Notes: generated by a model not told the origin, from the letters alone. A DNA stretch of 64,000 bases from Pseudomonas sp. ERMR1:02 (GCF_002277815.1 NZ_NKJI01000007.1:62001-126000); one strand, 5' to 3'; shown: positions 8,933-17,166, counted from the first letter of the stretch. Program-made: numbers and translations.

Positions 8933-9094
8933 CTCGATCTCCATTGGCAGGGAGATCACATCTCGGTTCTGGCATTGATGGGGGCGCTTTCCTACATATT
9001 GCTGGTGGATAAGGTCGAGCGTATCAAGTTGTAGTCGCAGCAGTAGGGCGACCATAATGCCGCCCGTTCACTCGCTCAACGGTAAAGGCTGGAT

Positions 9095-9898
9095 ATGCAG
9101 GAAGACGCCCCGAAAATCGCCAAGGACACCGCGCCGACCGGCACCCAGACCCTGCTTCGCGGTCTGGGTGTGGTTCAGGCCGTGGCCAGCGGCGCCCGCG
9201 ACCTCAAGGAAATTGCCCGACTGATCGGCACCACGCGCAGCACTACTCATCGTCTGGCCAGTTGCCTGGTGGATGAGCGTTACCTGCGGGTGGTGCCACA
9301 AGTCGGCTATCTGCTGGGGCCGAAGCTGATCGAGCTGGGGTTTCAGGCGCGGGAAGAGTTGCCGTTGGTGACGCTGGCCGGGCCGTATCTGGATGAACTG
9401 TCGGCGTTGACCGGCGACACCGTTCACCTGGCGATCCGCGAAGGCGATGAGGTGCTGTACCTGCACAAGAATCCGGGGCGCAATGGTCCGGAAATGCGGT
9501 CGCGGGTCGGCCATCGCATGCCGTTGGCGCGCACCGGGATCGGCAAGGCGCTGATGCTTGATGACACGCAGCAAGAATGGCAGCGACTGTACGAAATCAG
9601 CCTGCCCGAAGGTGGGAAAAATCAGTTCTGGCCACAGCACCCGGAGCAGTCCTGGGAGCAGTTTCAGCAGCGCATGCTCGAGTATGTGACTGGCGGCTAC
9701 GCCTTTGATCTGGAAGATAACGAACCATCGATTCGCTGCGTAGCGGCGCCGATTCGAGATGCCAGCAAACGCATCGTCGCCGGCATCAGCATCGCCAGTA
9801 CCGTGCCGTACATGCCGCTGGAAAAAATGGCCGAGCTGATTCCCCTGATCAAAGGGGTCACGGTCCGGCTGTCGGCGGAGCTTGGTTTGAAAGTATAG
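9095..9898 (+). CDS. IclR family transcriptional regulator (probable galactonate regulator)
   Basis: A 267-residue IclR-type regulator: winged helix-turn-helix at about residues 20-80 (LKEIARLIGTTRSTTHRLAS is the recognition region) and a C-terminal effector-binding domain (VHLAIREGDEVLYLHK, RTGIGKALML, CVAAPIRDA). It lies 276 bases after dgoD on the same strand, so control of the dgo genes is likely by position. A short TCCCA-N5-TGGGA palindrome before dgoK is a possible target. Unlike many dgo clusters the regulator is not the first gene. Confidence 0.9.
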   Translation: MQEDAPKIAKDTAPTGTQTLLRGLGVVQAVASGARDLKEIARLIGTTRSTTHRLASCLVDERYLRVVPQVGYLLGPKLIELGFQAREELPLVTLAGPYLDELSALTGDTVHLAIREGDEVLYLHKNPGRNGPEMRSRVGHRMPLARTGIGKALMLDDTQQEWQRLYEISLPEGGKNQFWPQHPEQSWEQFQQRMLEYVTGGYAFDLEDNEPSIRCVAAPIRDASKRIVAGISIASTVPYMPLEKMAELIPLIKGVTVRLSAELGLKV

Positions 9899-9922
9899 GG
9901 CGCGAAGGTTTGATCAGGTCGA

Positions 9923-10198
9923 TCAACTTTCGGTTTTCTTCTCTGCCGAATCCAGCTCTTTCATACGCTGATCAATCAACTGGCACTTGTCCGGCAGATC
10001 CTTCGCGGCGGTACTCAGGTCCATCTTCTGCAACTCGTCGTTGATTTCCTTGGCCTTGGTCGGGTTCTGCTCGGTGAGCCGGGTGACTTCCTTGGCTAAC
10101 TGTTCGCGCTTGGCGGTAGCTTCCTCCGGCGTGCAGGCCCAGACGGGCAGGGCACAGGCGAGGGTGGCGGCGAGGGTGAGCTTCAGCAGGGTTTTCAT
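9923..10198 (-). CDS. Small secreted protein of unknown function
   Basis: A 91-residue protein with a clear signal peptide (MKTLLKLTLAATLACALPVWA) followed by a charged, probably helical domain (ATAKREQLAKEVTRLTEQ). Two cysteines, one just after the cleavage site and one at DKCQLID, could form a disulfide in the periplasm. ATG at 10198 is preferred to the one a codon earlier. Function not recognised; its tail faces the IclR gene convergently. Confidence 0.7.
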   Translation of the reverse strand: MKTLLKLTLAATLACALPVWACTPEEATAKREQLAKEVTRLTEQNPTKAKEINDELQKMDLSTAAKDLPDKCQLIDQRMKELDSAEKKTES

Positions 10199-10280
10199 CA
10201 TTCAGGCCTCAGATCCGGTTACGGCGGGTTAACCGGTTGAGGGCTCAAGGGCTGTAAAAGTTCAGACAGCCACCTGCCTC

Positions 10281-10373
10281 CTGTAGGAGCGGGCTTGCTC
10301 GCGAAAGCGTAGTGTCAGCCGGCATCAATGTTGAATGTCAAACCGCATTCGCGAGCAAGCCCGCTCCCACAGG
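10281..10373. repeat. REP-like inverted repeat
   Basis: Arms CTGTAGGAGCGGGCTTGCTC and GAGCAAGCCCGCTCCCACAG; the outer bases differ between arms (CTGTAG against CCACAG), so this is a hybrid of the two local subtypes. Confidence 0.9.
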
Positions 10374-10386
10374 GATTAAATGGTGT

Positions 10387-11121
10387 TTATCCCTCGTGGC
10401 AGCAGCTGGATTTCATCGCTTGCTCATACTTGTCGTGATGCCTCACCCATTCCATGATTTGCTCTTCATTGCGACCCTTGGGCGTCAGGTCGAGGTAGTT
10501 GTAGGCGCCAACCAGCAGGTCCAGGCCCCGCGCATAAGTGGAGTAGGTGTGGAAAATTTCGCCTGCCTCGTTGCGATAAAACACGCTGAGACCTGGGAGT
10601 TCTTCTTCGCTGCCGTCGGTTTTTTCGTAGTTGTAGGTAGCCTTTCCGGAGGCCACGTCCTCAGCTCGCGCGCAGATACCAAAGTCGTAGTTGAAATCGC
10701 TGCCGGCGGATGACACCCAATCGAATGTCCAACCCATGCGCCGTTTGAATGCCTGGAATTCGGCGAACGGTGCGTGGGAAACGGCTACCACTGCTACATC
10801 GTGATGGGCCAAATGCTGGTTGGCGCCGTCGATGTGATCGCAGAGGAAAGAGCAACCGGGGCAGCCTTCATCCCAGCCTTCGGCAAACATGAAGTGGTAA
10901 ATGACCAACTGGCTGCGGCCGCCGAACAGGTCGGCGAATTTCAGTTCGCCTTGAGGGCCCTGCAAGCGGTAGTCCTTGTCTATTTTCACCCAAGGCAGGG
11001 CGCGGCGTTCGGCGCTGAGTCTGTCCCGTTCCTTGGTAAAGGCTTTTTCGTGGGCCAGGTGTTGTTTACGAGCGGCGAGCCATTCTTCCCGGGACACGAC
11101 GGGATGATTCTGAATGTTCAT
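10387..11121 (-). CDS. DUF899 family thioredoxin-like protein
   Basis: A 244-residue protein of the DUF899 family, a thioredoxin-fold group related to AhpC/TSA. The active-site-like motif is EGCPGCSF near residue 92; WDWV-like families carry the same neighbourhood (here WTFDWVSS) and FYRNEAGEIFHTYSTYARGLD. Probably cytoplasmic, as no signal peptide is seen. The exact reaction is unknown; a redox role is inferred from the CPGC motif. Confidence 0.85.
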   Translation of the reverse strand: MNIQNHPVVSREEWLAARKQHLAHEKAFTKERDRLSAERRALPWVKIDKDYRLQGPQGELKFADLFGGRSQLVIYHFMFAEGWDEGCPGCSFLCDHIDGANQHLAHHDVAVVAVSHAPFAEFQAFKRRMGWTFDWVSSAGSDFNYDFGICARAEDVASGKATYNYEKTDGSEEELPGLSVFYRNEAGEIFHTYSTYARGLDLLVGAYNYLDLTPKGRNEEQIMEWVRHHDKYEQAMKSSCCHEG

Positions 11122-11299
11122 GGTGATTTCTCCTGCGTGGGGCTGGGAGGTGACTTACACAGCCTAGTCGTTTGGCCCCTGCGTAATTCGACATACCGCC
11201 GGTCGGTAGCGGCAAAAACCTGATCTGAACGGCTATCGACCGAGCCGGTCACAACCTATGAAGGCCCTCTCAGTCACGGGCACCGGAGGTTGAATCAGG

Positions 11300-11689
11300 A
11301 TGACGACTTATAACTGGGATTTGATTGAACGCTTGTTGCACGAAGTGCAGAACGGTGAAGCCAGCTTCACGCCACGGCCCTATGCCGAGCAGTACGCGGC
11401 GGAAAAAGCGACGCAGGGCGAGGAGACGGAAAACCTCGACCATCTGAAAGCGGTGGCGGGTGAGTATGAAAAGTTACTGTTGCAACGAGGCTACATCGAG
11501 CCCCGCCCGGAGGATCAGGGCGGCACTGGCTCCAACTATATTTTGACCCTGCGTGGTTCCAGGTTGTTGAGCCTGATCGACAGCAGCATTCCCGGCAATG
11601 ATCATCCGCGTCAGGTGCTCGATGAGCAGGACGATGCACTGGATGACGTGACGTTTGATGGGGTGGCTTCGCAGGCACAGATTGCCTGA
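11300..11689 (+). CDS. DUF2513-like hypothetical protein
   Basis: A 129-residue soluble protein starting MTTYNWDLIERLLHEVQNGE, a beginning reminiscent of DUF2513 proteins, which carry a winged-helix-like fold. The C-terminal third is acidic (DEQDDALDDV). ATG at 11300 follows a GGAGG site (CACCGGAGGTTG). Function not known. The family call is from memory of the N-terminal pattern and is moderate. Confidence 0.7.
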   Translation: MTTYNWDLIERLLHEVQNGEASFTPRPYAEQYAAEKATQGEETENLDHLKAVAGEYEKLLLQRGYIEPRPEDQGGTGSNYILTLRGSRLLSLIDSSIPGNDHPRQVLDEQDDALDDVTFDGVASQAQIA

Positions 11690-11705
11690 ACAGGTGAGTT
11701 TGTCA

Positions 11706-11802
11706 CTGTAGGAGCTGTCGAGTGAAACGAGGCTGCGATCTTTTGATTTTGAAAAGCAAGGTCAATAGATCGCAGCCTCGTTTCACTCGACAGCTCCTAC
11801 AG
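11706..11802. repeat. Palindromic repeat, GATCGCAGCC class
   Basis: Arms CTGTAGGAGCTGTCGAGTGA and TCACTCGACAGCTCCTACAG, with inner AACGAGGCTGCGATC pairing GATCGCAGCCTCGTT. Convergent genes flank it, so it may serve as a bidirectional transcript end. Confidence 0.88.
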
Positions 11803-11818
11803 GTGAAGTGTGTTTCGT

Positions 11819-12688
11819 TTACCCCTGCTTTGCAGCCTTCAAACATTTCAAATCACTGAAATCCTTCCTCACGCCTTCGATTTTCGTCTGCAACCGCTCC
11901 CGCTGCACCGGCGTGCTCTCAGTCATTAAATCCACAAATAACGAGCGCGCCTGGGCTTCGGTTTTGGCGAAGGCCTGACGGTAGGCCGGTGTCCACAAGG
12001 TCTCGCGCTTGACCAGAAGCGTCTCGATTCGTTGTGGGAATTCTGGGCTATGGCGTTGCGAAACGGCCGCACTGAACTGCTTTTGCCAGTGGACACGGTT
12101 GGCAATCCACTGCGTATTCTGGTCACCCAGGGCGTCGGACCACGCCACGACGCGCTGTTGTTGATGGGGGTTGAGGGGCCCGAGCCAGTCATTCAAGCGT
12201 TTCTCCATGCGCTCGCCGCGCTCCTTGACCTGCTGATCAAGGGACGGTTTGAGGTATTGCTCTTGGCGCTTACGCTGGTCTTTGGCAAAGGCCTCGTTCA
12301 TTTCCGCGACCTGTTTGTCATCCAGTCCTTGCAGCAACTCGATGGCTGACGGGGTGATCTCCCGGGCGGTCTCGGCGATGGCTTGCTCGGCTTCTTCAGT
12401 GCGGGCTTGCAGTGCGGCATCAGTGACCTGGTTGGTCGCAACCATGGTCTGCAAGCGGTCCAGCCAGTCGAGGTAACCCGGCATTTGCGTGGTGCAGTGC
12501 CAACTAAGGTGTTCTTTGAGACGGTCGTTGAGCCAGCCTTTTTGCTCGCCGTTCATATCCAGGTAGTCGCTGAGGGTCCAGGGGATGATGACATCGAGGT
12601 TACGGTAGGCCAGACCCATGCGGTTGCACGCGCCAAGGGCGAGGGTGACAGTGAGGACGAAGGCGATGTGTTTCAACCAGCGCGACAT
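11819..12688 (-). CDS. DUF6279 family lipoprotein
   Basis: A 289-residue lipoprotein: signal sequence with lipobox LALGAC (acylated Cys at residue 21), followed by a long, mainly helical periplasmic domain (YLDMNGEQKGWLNDRLKEHL near the start). It matches the common pseudomonad lipoprotein family now called DUF6279, whose role is unknown. Asn follows the Cys, which favours the outer membrane. Monocistronic. Confidence 0.8.
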   Translation of the reverse strand: MSRWLKHIAFVLTVTLALGACNRMGLAYRNLDVIIPWTLSDYLDMNGEQKGWLNDRLKEHLSWHCTTQMPGYLDWLDRLQTMVATNQVTDAALQARTEEAEQAIAETAREITPSAIELLQGLDDKQVAEMNEAFAKDQRKRQEQYLKPSLDQQVKERGERMEKRLNDWLGPLNPHQQQRVVAWSDALGDQNTQWIANRVHWQKQFSAAVSQRHSPEFPQRIETLLVKRETLWTPAYRQAFAKTEAQARSLFVDLMTESTPVQRERLQTKIEGVRKDFSDLKCLKAAKQG

Positions 12689-12918
12689 GGGCGAATCCTT
12701 GCAATAGCCTGGCTTCGGGGTTTGATTCTCATGTGAGCGCAGGATGAGCCCGGCAGTTCAGCCGATCAATAGAGGGCGTGCGAGAAGGCGGCCGCGATCT
12801 TGTGGCTGTGCAGGTTTTTTATGATCGAAGGGGCTTTGGCGGCGGGGTAGAGCAGGAGGGTTCCAGTCCAAGCGCTTCGAAGCTCAAAGCGCTTGTGGAC
12901 CAGGTGACGCAGAAGGTC

Positions 12919-13107
12919 TTACTTTTTACCCAGGGTGATCTGCTTGGACGGGCCGAACGTCTGGCCGCTGACGCCTTTGGCAATTTGCTGGATTTCACCG
13001 CCGGATTTGAGGAACGCAGCGATCTGGCTGTTGATCGATTCGCTGGTTTCGACGGCTGGAGCTGGCTTTGCTTTGCTGTTGGATGCTTTTACGCGCATGG
13101 CGGCCAT
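12919..13107 (-). CDS. Small basic hypothetical protein
   Basis: A 62-residue protein (MAAMRVKASNSKAKPAP...), or 59 residues from the second ATG at 13098. The N-terminal third is rich in Lys, Ala and Pro; the rest (SINSQIAAFLKSGGEIQQIA) looks like a short amphipathic helix pair ending in GPSKQITLGKK. No signal peptide. Codon use is that of a translated gene. Function not recognised; the basic tail would suit nucleic acid or ribosome contact, which is speculation. Confidence 0.6.
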   Translation of the reverse strand: MAAMRVKASNSKAKPAPAVETSESINSQIAAFLKSGGEIQQIAKGVSGQTFGPSKQITLGKK

Positions 13108-13455
13108 TAACCTGTAGAAAATTAACTTGGCCAGGCATCGTACAGGAATTACCTGCAATTTGCTTGGCAAATATCCCTTGGATAATCCGTAGCGGAGGCG
13201 AAATGAACAGCGGGCAATTATTTGAAAATTACCCTTAAGTCGCTGTTTTAAATAAAGAGGTGACTGGTGAAATAGCATTTGTGCGTCGCTGGCAGCGACG
13301 AAACTCGTCGGATCGGTCAGACGAGCGGCCGGTCATGCACGCAAAACCCTGGAAAATTAAGACCTTCAGGGGATTTTCTTTCGCCATCGGGCCGGCTGCC
13401 GAACGCGGCCCGCAAAAACGGGTAGAATGCCGCCCACGCAATGAGGGTATTGGAC
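13108..13455. other. Intergenic region with two adjacent hairpins
   Basis: No convincing gene. The left half is AT-rich and likely contains promoters for the divergent genes. At 13284-13300 a perfect 17-base palindrome (CGTCGCTGGCAGCGACG) is followed by CTCGTC (13304-13309) paired with GACGAG (13320-13325). These could form a structured leader of the RNA-binding protein gene starting at 13456. Confidence 0.4.
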
Positions 13456-14292
13456 ATGGCTTTAGTCGGGCGTTACAACAGTTTGCAAGTGGTTAAACAC
13501 ACTAACTTCGGTTTATATCTGGACGGCGGCGCGGATGGCGAGATTCTTTTGCCTAATCGTTATATTCCAAAAGATATTCCCAGCGAAGATGAAGACTGGC
13601 TAAACGTTTTTGTTTATCTGGACAGCGATGACAAACTTATCGCAACTAATGAAAAGCCGAAAGTTCAGGTCGGTGAATTCGCCAGTTTGAAAGTTGTAGA
13701 AGTCAACAGCATCGGTGTGTTCCTGGATTGGGGCCTGCCGAAGGACCTTTTGCTGCCGTTTTCGGAAGAAAAGCGCCAGATGACGGCCGGCGAATATGTC
13801 GTGGTGCATGTGTATCTCGACAAGCACACCCGCCGCATCACCGCGACGGCACGTCTGGACCGTTATCTGGACAAGACCCCGGCCAGCTACACACCGGGCC
13901 AGGAGGTTGACCTGCTGGTTGCCGAAGCCACCGATATGGGCTTCAAGGCGATCATCAATAACAAACACTGGGGCCTGATCCACAAGAACGAAATCTTCAA
14001 GTTCATGCGCGCTGGTAAAGAAGAAAAGGGCTTCATCAAGGAAGTTCGTGCCGACGGCAAGATCAGCCTTAGCCTGCAACCGGTCGGCCAGGAAGCGGCC
14101 ACCAGTCTCAACTCAAAGATCCTCGCCAAGTTGCGCGAAAACAATGGCACCCTGCCAGTCAGCGACAAGAGCGATCCGACGCTGATCAGCAGCATGTTCG
14201 GTGTCAGCAAAGGCAACTTCAAGAAGGCTATCGGTGCGTTGTACAAAGACGGCCAGATTGTCATTCATGCCGATCGCATTGAACTGAGTTGA
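13456..14292 (+). CDS. CvfB-like S1-domain RNA-binding protein
   Basis: A 278-residue protein with consecutive S1-like OB folds (residues about 1-60, 65-130 and 140-215) and a C-terminal winged helix (SSMFGVSKGNFKKAIGALYKDGQIVI), the arrangement of CvfB/YitL. Such proteins bind RNA, and in Firmicutes CvfB affects virulence gene expression. ATG at 13456 (MALVGRYNSLQVV) is canonical. The first 200 bases are more AT-rich than the rest of the gene, without a change of reading frame. Confidence 0.88.
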   Translation: MALVGRYNSLQVVKHTNFGLYLDGGADGEILLPNRYIPKDIPSEDEDWLNVFVYLDSDDKLIATNEKPKVQVGEFASLKVVEVNSIGVFLDWGLPKDLLLPFSEEKRQMTAGEYVVVHVYLDKHTRRITATARLDRYLDKTPASYTPGQEVDLLVAEATDMGFKAIINNKHWGLIHKNEIFKFMRAGKEEKGFIKEVRADGKISLSLQPVGQEAATSLNSKILAKLRENNGTLPVSDKSDPTLISSMFGVSKGNFKKAIGALYKDGQIVIHADRIELS

Positions 14293-14351
14293 TCTGCGCC
14301 GGGATGGGCAATTCCTGGCCATCTGGTTAATAATCGACAGCACAATTTTTC

Positions 14352-14410
14352 GCCCCGACATCGTTTGTTCAACAATCGTTTGTTCAACAAGCAGGTCGGG
14401 GCTTTGCTTT
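14352..14410 (+). terminator. Probable terminator with a duplicated loop
   Basis: GCCCCGAC (14352-14359) pairs with GTCGGGGC (14395-14402), followed by TTTGCTTTT. The 35-base loop contains an exact 15-base tandem duplication (ATCGTTTGTTCAACA at 14360-14374 and 14375-14389). The stem is strong; the long loop makes it an atypical terminator. Confidence 0.6.
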
Positions 14411-14454
14411 TACTGTCGAGTCACTGCCATGTTTTTTGTTGTCGAGGTTTACCG

Positions 14455-15387
14455 GTGAGCGCCACCCGGCGCAGCGCCGATGGATTTGCCCTGCAAGTGA
14501 TGCTGGGGTTGTGCCTGATCTGGGGCGTTCAGCAGGTGATGATCAAGTGGGCGGCGCCCGACATTGCGCCGGTCATGCAGGCGGCCGGGCGTTCGGGCAT
14601 GTCTGCGCTGCTGGTGGGGTTGTTGATCTGCTGGAAGGGCGGTTGGGATCAAGTTGGCAGTACCTGGCGCGGGGGCCTGTTGGCCGGCGCCCTGTTCGGT
14701 CTGGAGTTCTTCTTCATCTCCGAAGGCCTGCAATTGACCACTGCCGCGCATATGTCGGTGTTCCTCTACACCGCACCGATTTTTACCGCGTTGGGTGTGC
14801 ACTGGTTGTTGCCAAGTGAGCGGTTGAGGCCTGTGCAATGGCTGGGGATTTTCCTCGCTTTCATCGGAATTGCCTTCGCGTTTGCCGGTGGCGTGTCCTG
14901 GGACAACCTCGATCACCGCATGTTGATGGGGGATGCGCTGGGCGTACTGGCCGGGGCGGCTTGGGGCGCGACCACAGTCGTGGTGCGGGCTTCGCGGTTG
15001 TCGGAGGCGCCGGTGACCCTGACACTGTTTTACCAGCTGATTGTCGGTTTCATCGGCCTATTGTTGATCGCGTTGCTCAGCGGCCAGATTACCCACGTCA
15101 GCCTGACCAGCGTGGCGGTGGCCAGCGTGCTGTTTCAAGGCGTGGTGGTGTCGTTCTTCAGCTACTTGACCTGGTTCTGGCTGTTGCGCCGTTACCTGGC
15201 AGCGAACCTGGCGGTATTTTCGTTCATGACGCCGATGTTCGGCGTCACGTTCGGCGTGGTGTTGCTGGGCGAAAAACTGAGCCTGAACTTTGTCGTCGGC
15301 GCGGTGCTGGTCCTGCTGGGCATCACATTTGTCAGTGCTGAGCAGTGGGTGCGCCGCCGTTTGCGCAGAGCGCTTGGGCAGTCCTGA
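14455..15387 (+). CDS. EamA/DMT family transporter
   Basis: A 310-residue drug/metabolite-type exporter with ten hydrophobic segments in two EamA repeats (LGLCLIWGVQQVMIKWAAP opens the first, GDALGVLAGAAWGATTVVVR the second). GTG at 14455 follows a GAGG site; the longer open frame would begin inside the terminator before it. A nine-codon frame (MFFVVEVYR, ATG at 14429) ends in the GTGA that contains this start, so coupled translation is possible. The next gene encodes a LysR regulator on the same strand. Confidence 0.85.
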   Translation: MSATRRSADGFALQVMLGLCLIWGVQQVMIKWAAPDIAPVMQAAGRSGMSALLVGLLICWKGGWDQVGSTWRGGLLAGALFGLEFFFISEGLQLTTAAHMSVFLYTAPIFTALGVHWLLPSERLRPVQWLGIFLAFIGIAFAFAGGVSWDNLDHRMLMGDALGVLAGAAWGATTVVVRASRLSEAPVTLTLFYQLIVGFIGLLLIALLSGQITHVSLTSVAVASVLFQGVVVSFFSYLTWFWLLRRYLAANLAVFSFMTPMFGVTFGVVLLGEKLSLNFVVGAVLVLLGITFVSAEQWVRRRLRRALGQS

Positions 15388-15436
15388 GCGGACTGAGGTT
15401 CAATGACCGTCAGGCCAGGATCGATTGACATTCTTT

Positions 15437-15471
15437 AAAAAAGAACAATAGTGGGTAACTTGTTCTTTTTT
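15437..15471. promoter_or_regulatory. Perfect 12-base inverted repeat before the LysR gene
   Basis: AAAAAAGAACAA (15437-15448) and TTGTTCTTTTTT (15460-15471) are exact inverse complements with an 11-base spacer. The right arm abuts the GGAG ribosome site of the LysR gene. It could be an autoregulatory operator or, as a hairpin, a translational switch; the weak A/T stem makes a terminator role less likely. Confidence 0.5.
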
Positions 15472-15481
15472 GGAGAATTCT

Positions 15482-16375
15482 GTGGAATTCAGCCAATTGC
15501 GCATCTTCCAGGCTGTGGCGCAGGAAGAGTCCATCACCCGTGCTGCCGAACGCCTGCACCGGGTCCCGTCCAACCTGTCGACCCGGCTCAAGCAGCTTGA
15601 AGAACAGTTGGGCGTCGAACTGTTCATTCGCGAGCGTCAGCGTTTGCAGTTGTCGCCCGCGGGAAAAGTCCTGCTGGACTACACCGCCAAGTTGTTCGCC
15701 CTGCACGATGAGGCTCATGCTGCGGTACAGGGTGGGCAACCGGCCGGCGACTTCGTGCTCGGCACCATGTACAGCACCGCTGCCATTCACCTCCCTGCGC
15801 TATTGGCGCGCTATCACCGGTGTTACCCGGCGGTGAACCTGCAAGTGCAGTCCGGGCCCAGCGGTGAGTTGCTCGAAGGTTTGCTCACCGGCAGGCTCGA
15901 TGCCGCGCTGGTGGACGGTCCACCGGAATTGGCTGTACTCGATGGCGTGTTGTTATGCGAGGAGCGGCTGGTGCTGATCAGCGAGGCCGAACATCCGCCT
16001 GTGTTAAACGCGCGGGATGTGGAAGGGCGTTCCGTATTCACGTTTCGCCAAGGGTGTTCCTACCGGATGCGCCTGGAATCCTGGTTCTCCCACGATCACG
16101 CGGCTATGGGCCGGGCGATTGAGATCGAGTCCTATCCGGGGATGCTCGCCTGTGTGATCGCAGGATCCGGCGTGGCGCTGATGTCGGAGTCGATGCTTGC
16201 CAGCCTGCCGGGCCGTGAAAGTGTGGCAGTCCACCCGCTGCCTGAACCGTTTGCCAGCGCGACCACGTGGTTGATGTGGCGCAAGGGCATGGTCGGGGCC
16301 AACCTGAACGCGTGGATCGAGGAGCAACAGGCGCTCTTTCCGTCGGCGCAAAGCCAGGCCCGTGCGATTGCATGA
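15482..16375 (+). CDS. LysR family transcriptional regulator
   Basis: A 297-residue LysR-type regulator: N-terminal winged helix-turn-helix at residues 1-60 (QLRIFQAVAQEESITRAAER, then LHRVPSNLSTRLKQLEEQLG) and a periplasmic-binding-like effector domain from about residue 90. GTG at 15482 (VEFSQLRIFQAV) follows TTTTTTGGAGAATTCT at good spacing. The EamA exporter just upstream is a likely target. An inverted repeat in its leader suggests autoregulation. Confidence 0.88.
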   Translation: MEFSQLRIFQAVAQEESITRAAERLHRVPSNLSTRLKQLEEQLGVELFIRERQRLQLSPAGKVLLDYTAKLFALHDEAHAAVQGGQPAGDFVLGTMYSTAAIHLPALLARYHRCYPAVNLQVQSGPSGELLEGLLTGRLDAALVDGPPELAVLDGVLLCEERLVLISEAEHPPVLNARDVEGRSVFTFRQGCSYRMRLESWFSHDHAAMGRAIEIESYPGMLACVIAGSGVALMSESMLASLPGRESVAVHPLPEPFASATTWLMWRKGMVGANLNAWIEEQQALFPSAQSQARAIA

Positions 16376-16514
16376 TTTAATGGCGCCGGATTGTGATCGA
16401 TTCAGTAACAGATCATTGCCACTTTGGGCGAGCATTGCTCAGGACTTCGGACTATTATCAGTTCGAAGCGGCTACAGAATTCCGGTCGCTCGGCACTACC
16501 CTGAAGGGGGCATC

Positions 16515-16646
16515 ATGAAAGAGAAAATCCAAAACTGGCTGCATGATCTGGGTGTCGCGCTCGGTTTGATCGAACCGCCTCTGCAACCTGTGCCGATTCG
16601 CACCGACGACGAACAACGCCGACGTCAGCAGCAGCGTCGCCGGTAA
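16515..16646 (+). CDS. PA1414-family small protein
   Basis: A 43-residue protein (MKEKIQNWLHDLGVALGLIE then a Pro-rich stretch and an Arg/Gln tail) with a strong AAGGGGG ribosome site. The N-terminal half would form an amphipathic helix. It matches, from memory, the small ORF known as PA1414 in P. aeruginosa, and the symporter, gbuA and gbuR nearby keep the same order. In P. aeruginosa this locus has been linked to a low-oxygen-induced small RNA, so the transcript itself may be the functional product. Confidence 0.7.
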   Translation: MKEKIQNWLHDLGVALGLIEPPLQPVPIRTDDEQRRRQQQRRR

Positions 16647-16668
16647 GCACGAAGCGGCCGAAGTTGTT

Positions 16669-16813
16669 GTAGCAGCTGCCGAGCCTGCGAGGCTGCGTTC
16701 GGCGGCGAAGCCGTCGTAAAGTCAGACGACGCGTTGTATTAGGACAGGCCTGCAAGTAGGGTTTACGACTGCTTCGCAGCCGAACGCAGCCTCGCGGTGC
16801 TCGGCAGCAGCTA
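16669..16813. repeat. Long imperfect inverted repeat
   Basis: Arms GTAGCAGCTGCCGAGC...GAGGCTGCGTTCGG and CCGAACGCAGCCTCG...GCTCGGCAGCAGCTAC, each about 35 bases, enclose roughly 70 bases that include a second related stretch (CGGCGAAGCCGTCGTAAA / TTTACGACTGCTTCGCAGCC). It is larger than the ordinary local REP elements and directly follows the small ORF. Confidence 0.8.
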
Positions 16814-16847
16814 CAGGAAACCTACGCATTCGAGAGCGTGGGCGAGC

Positions 16848-17099
16848 TCAATGCCTCCCAATCTCCATCAAAAACCGACTCAAGTCATTGGCCGTCCTGG
16901 CTGTCTTGAGCATCTGGTCTTCCTCGGCGGTAAACGCCGTCAAACCGAGTTCGTCTTCCAGATGGAAGATCAGATCTTCGACGTCCGCTTTATCCAATCC
17001 CAACTGCACCAGACTGGCGTTGTCGTCGAAGTCATCCTGACTTTCCAGCAGGCGGCTGATGAAACGATGCACGGCGGCACGGATGGCGGCTCTTTTCAT
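16848..17099 (-). CDS. Acyl-carrier-protein-like protein lacking the attachment serine
   Basis: An 83-residue, four-helix ACP-like protein. Residues 25-60 (DDNASLVQLGLDKADVEDLI) follow the ACP pattern NNASF-LGADSLDTVELV closely, but the serine that would carry phosphopantetheine is Lys37 (DKA in place of DSL). It therefore cannot be an ordinary acyl carrier. It may be a regulatory or structural ACP relative. ATG at 17099 is preceded by GAAGAACC. No fatty acid or polyketide genes are nearby. Confidence 0.7.
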   Translation of the reverse strand: MKRAAIRAAVHRFISRLLESQDDFDDNASLVQLGLDKADVEDLIFHLEDELGLTAFTAEEDQMLKTARTANDLSRFLMEIGRH

Positions 17100-17166
17100 G
17101 ATGGTTCTTCGGGGGCGTTATTGTTTTTGTCTCTGTTTATTTTCCTGAAGATGAGTACAGCAGGCT

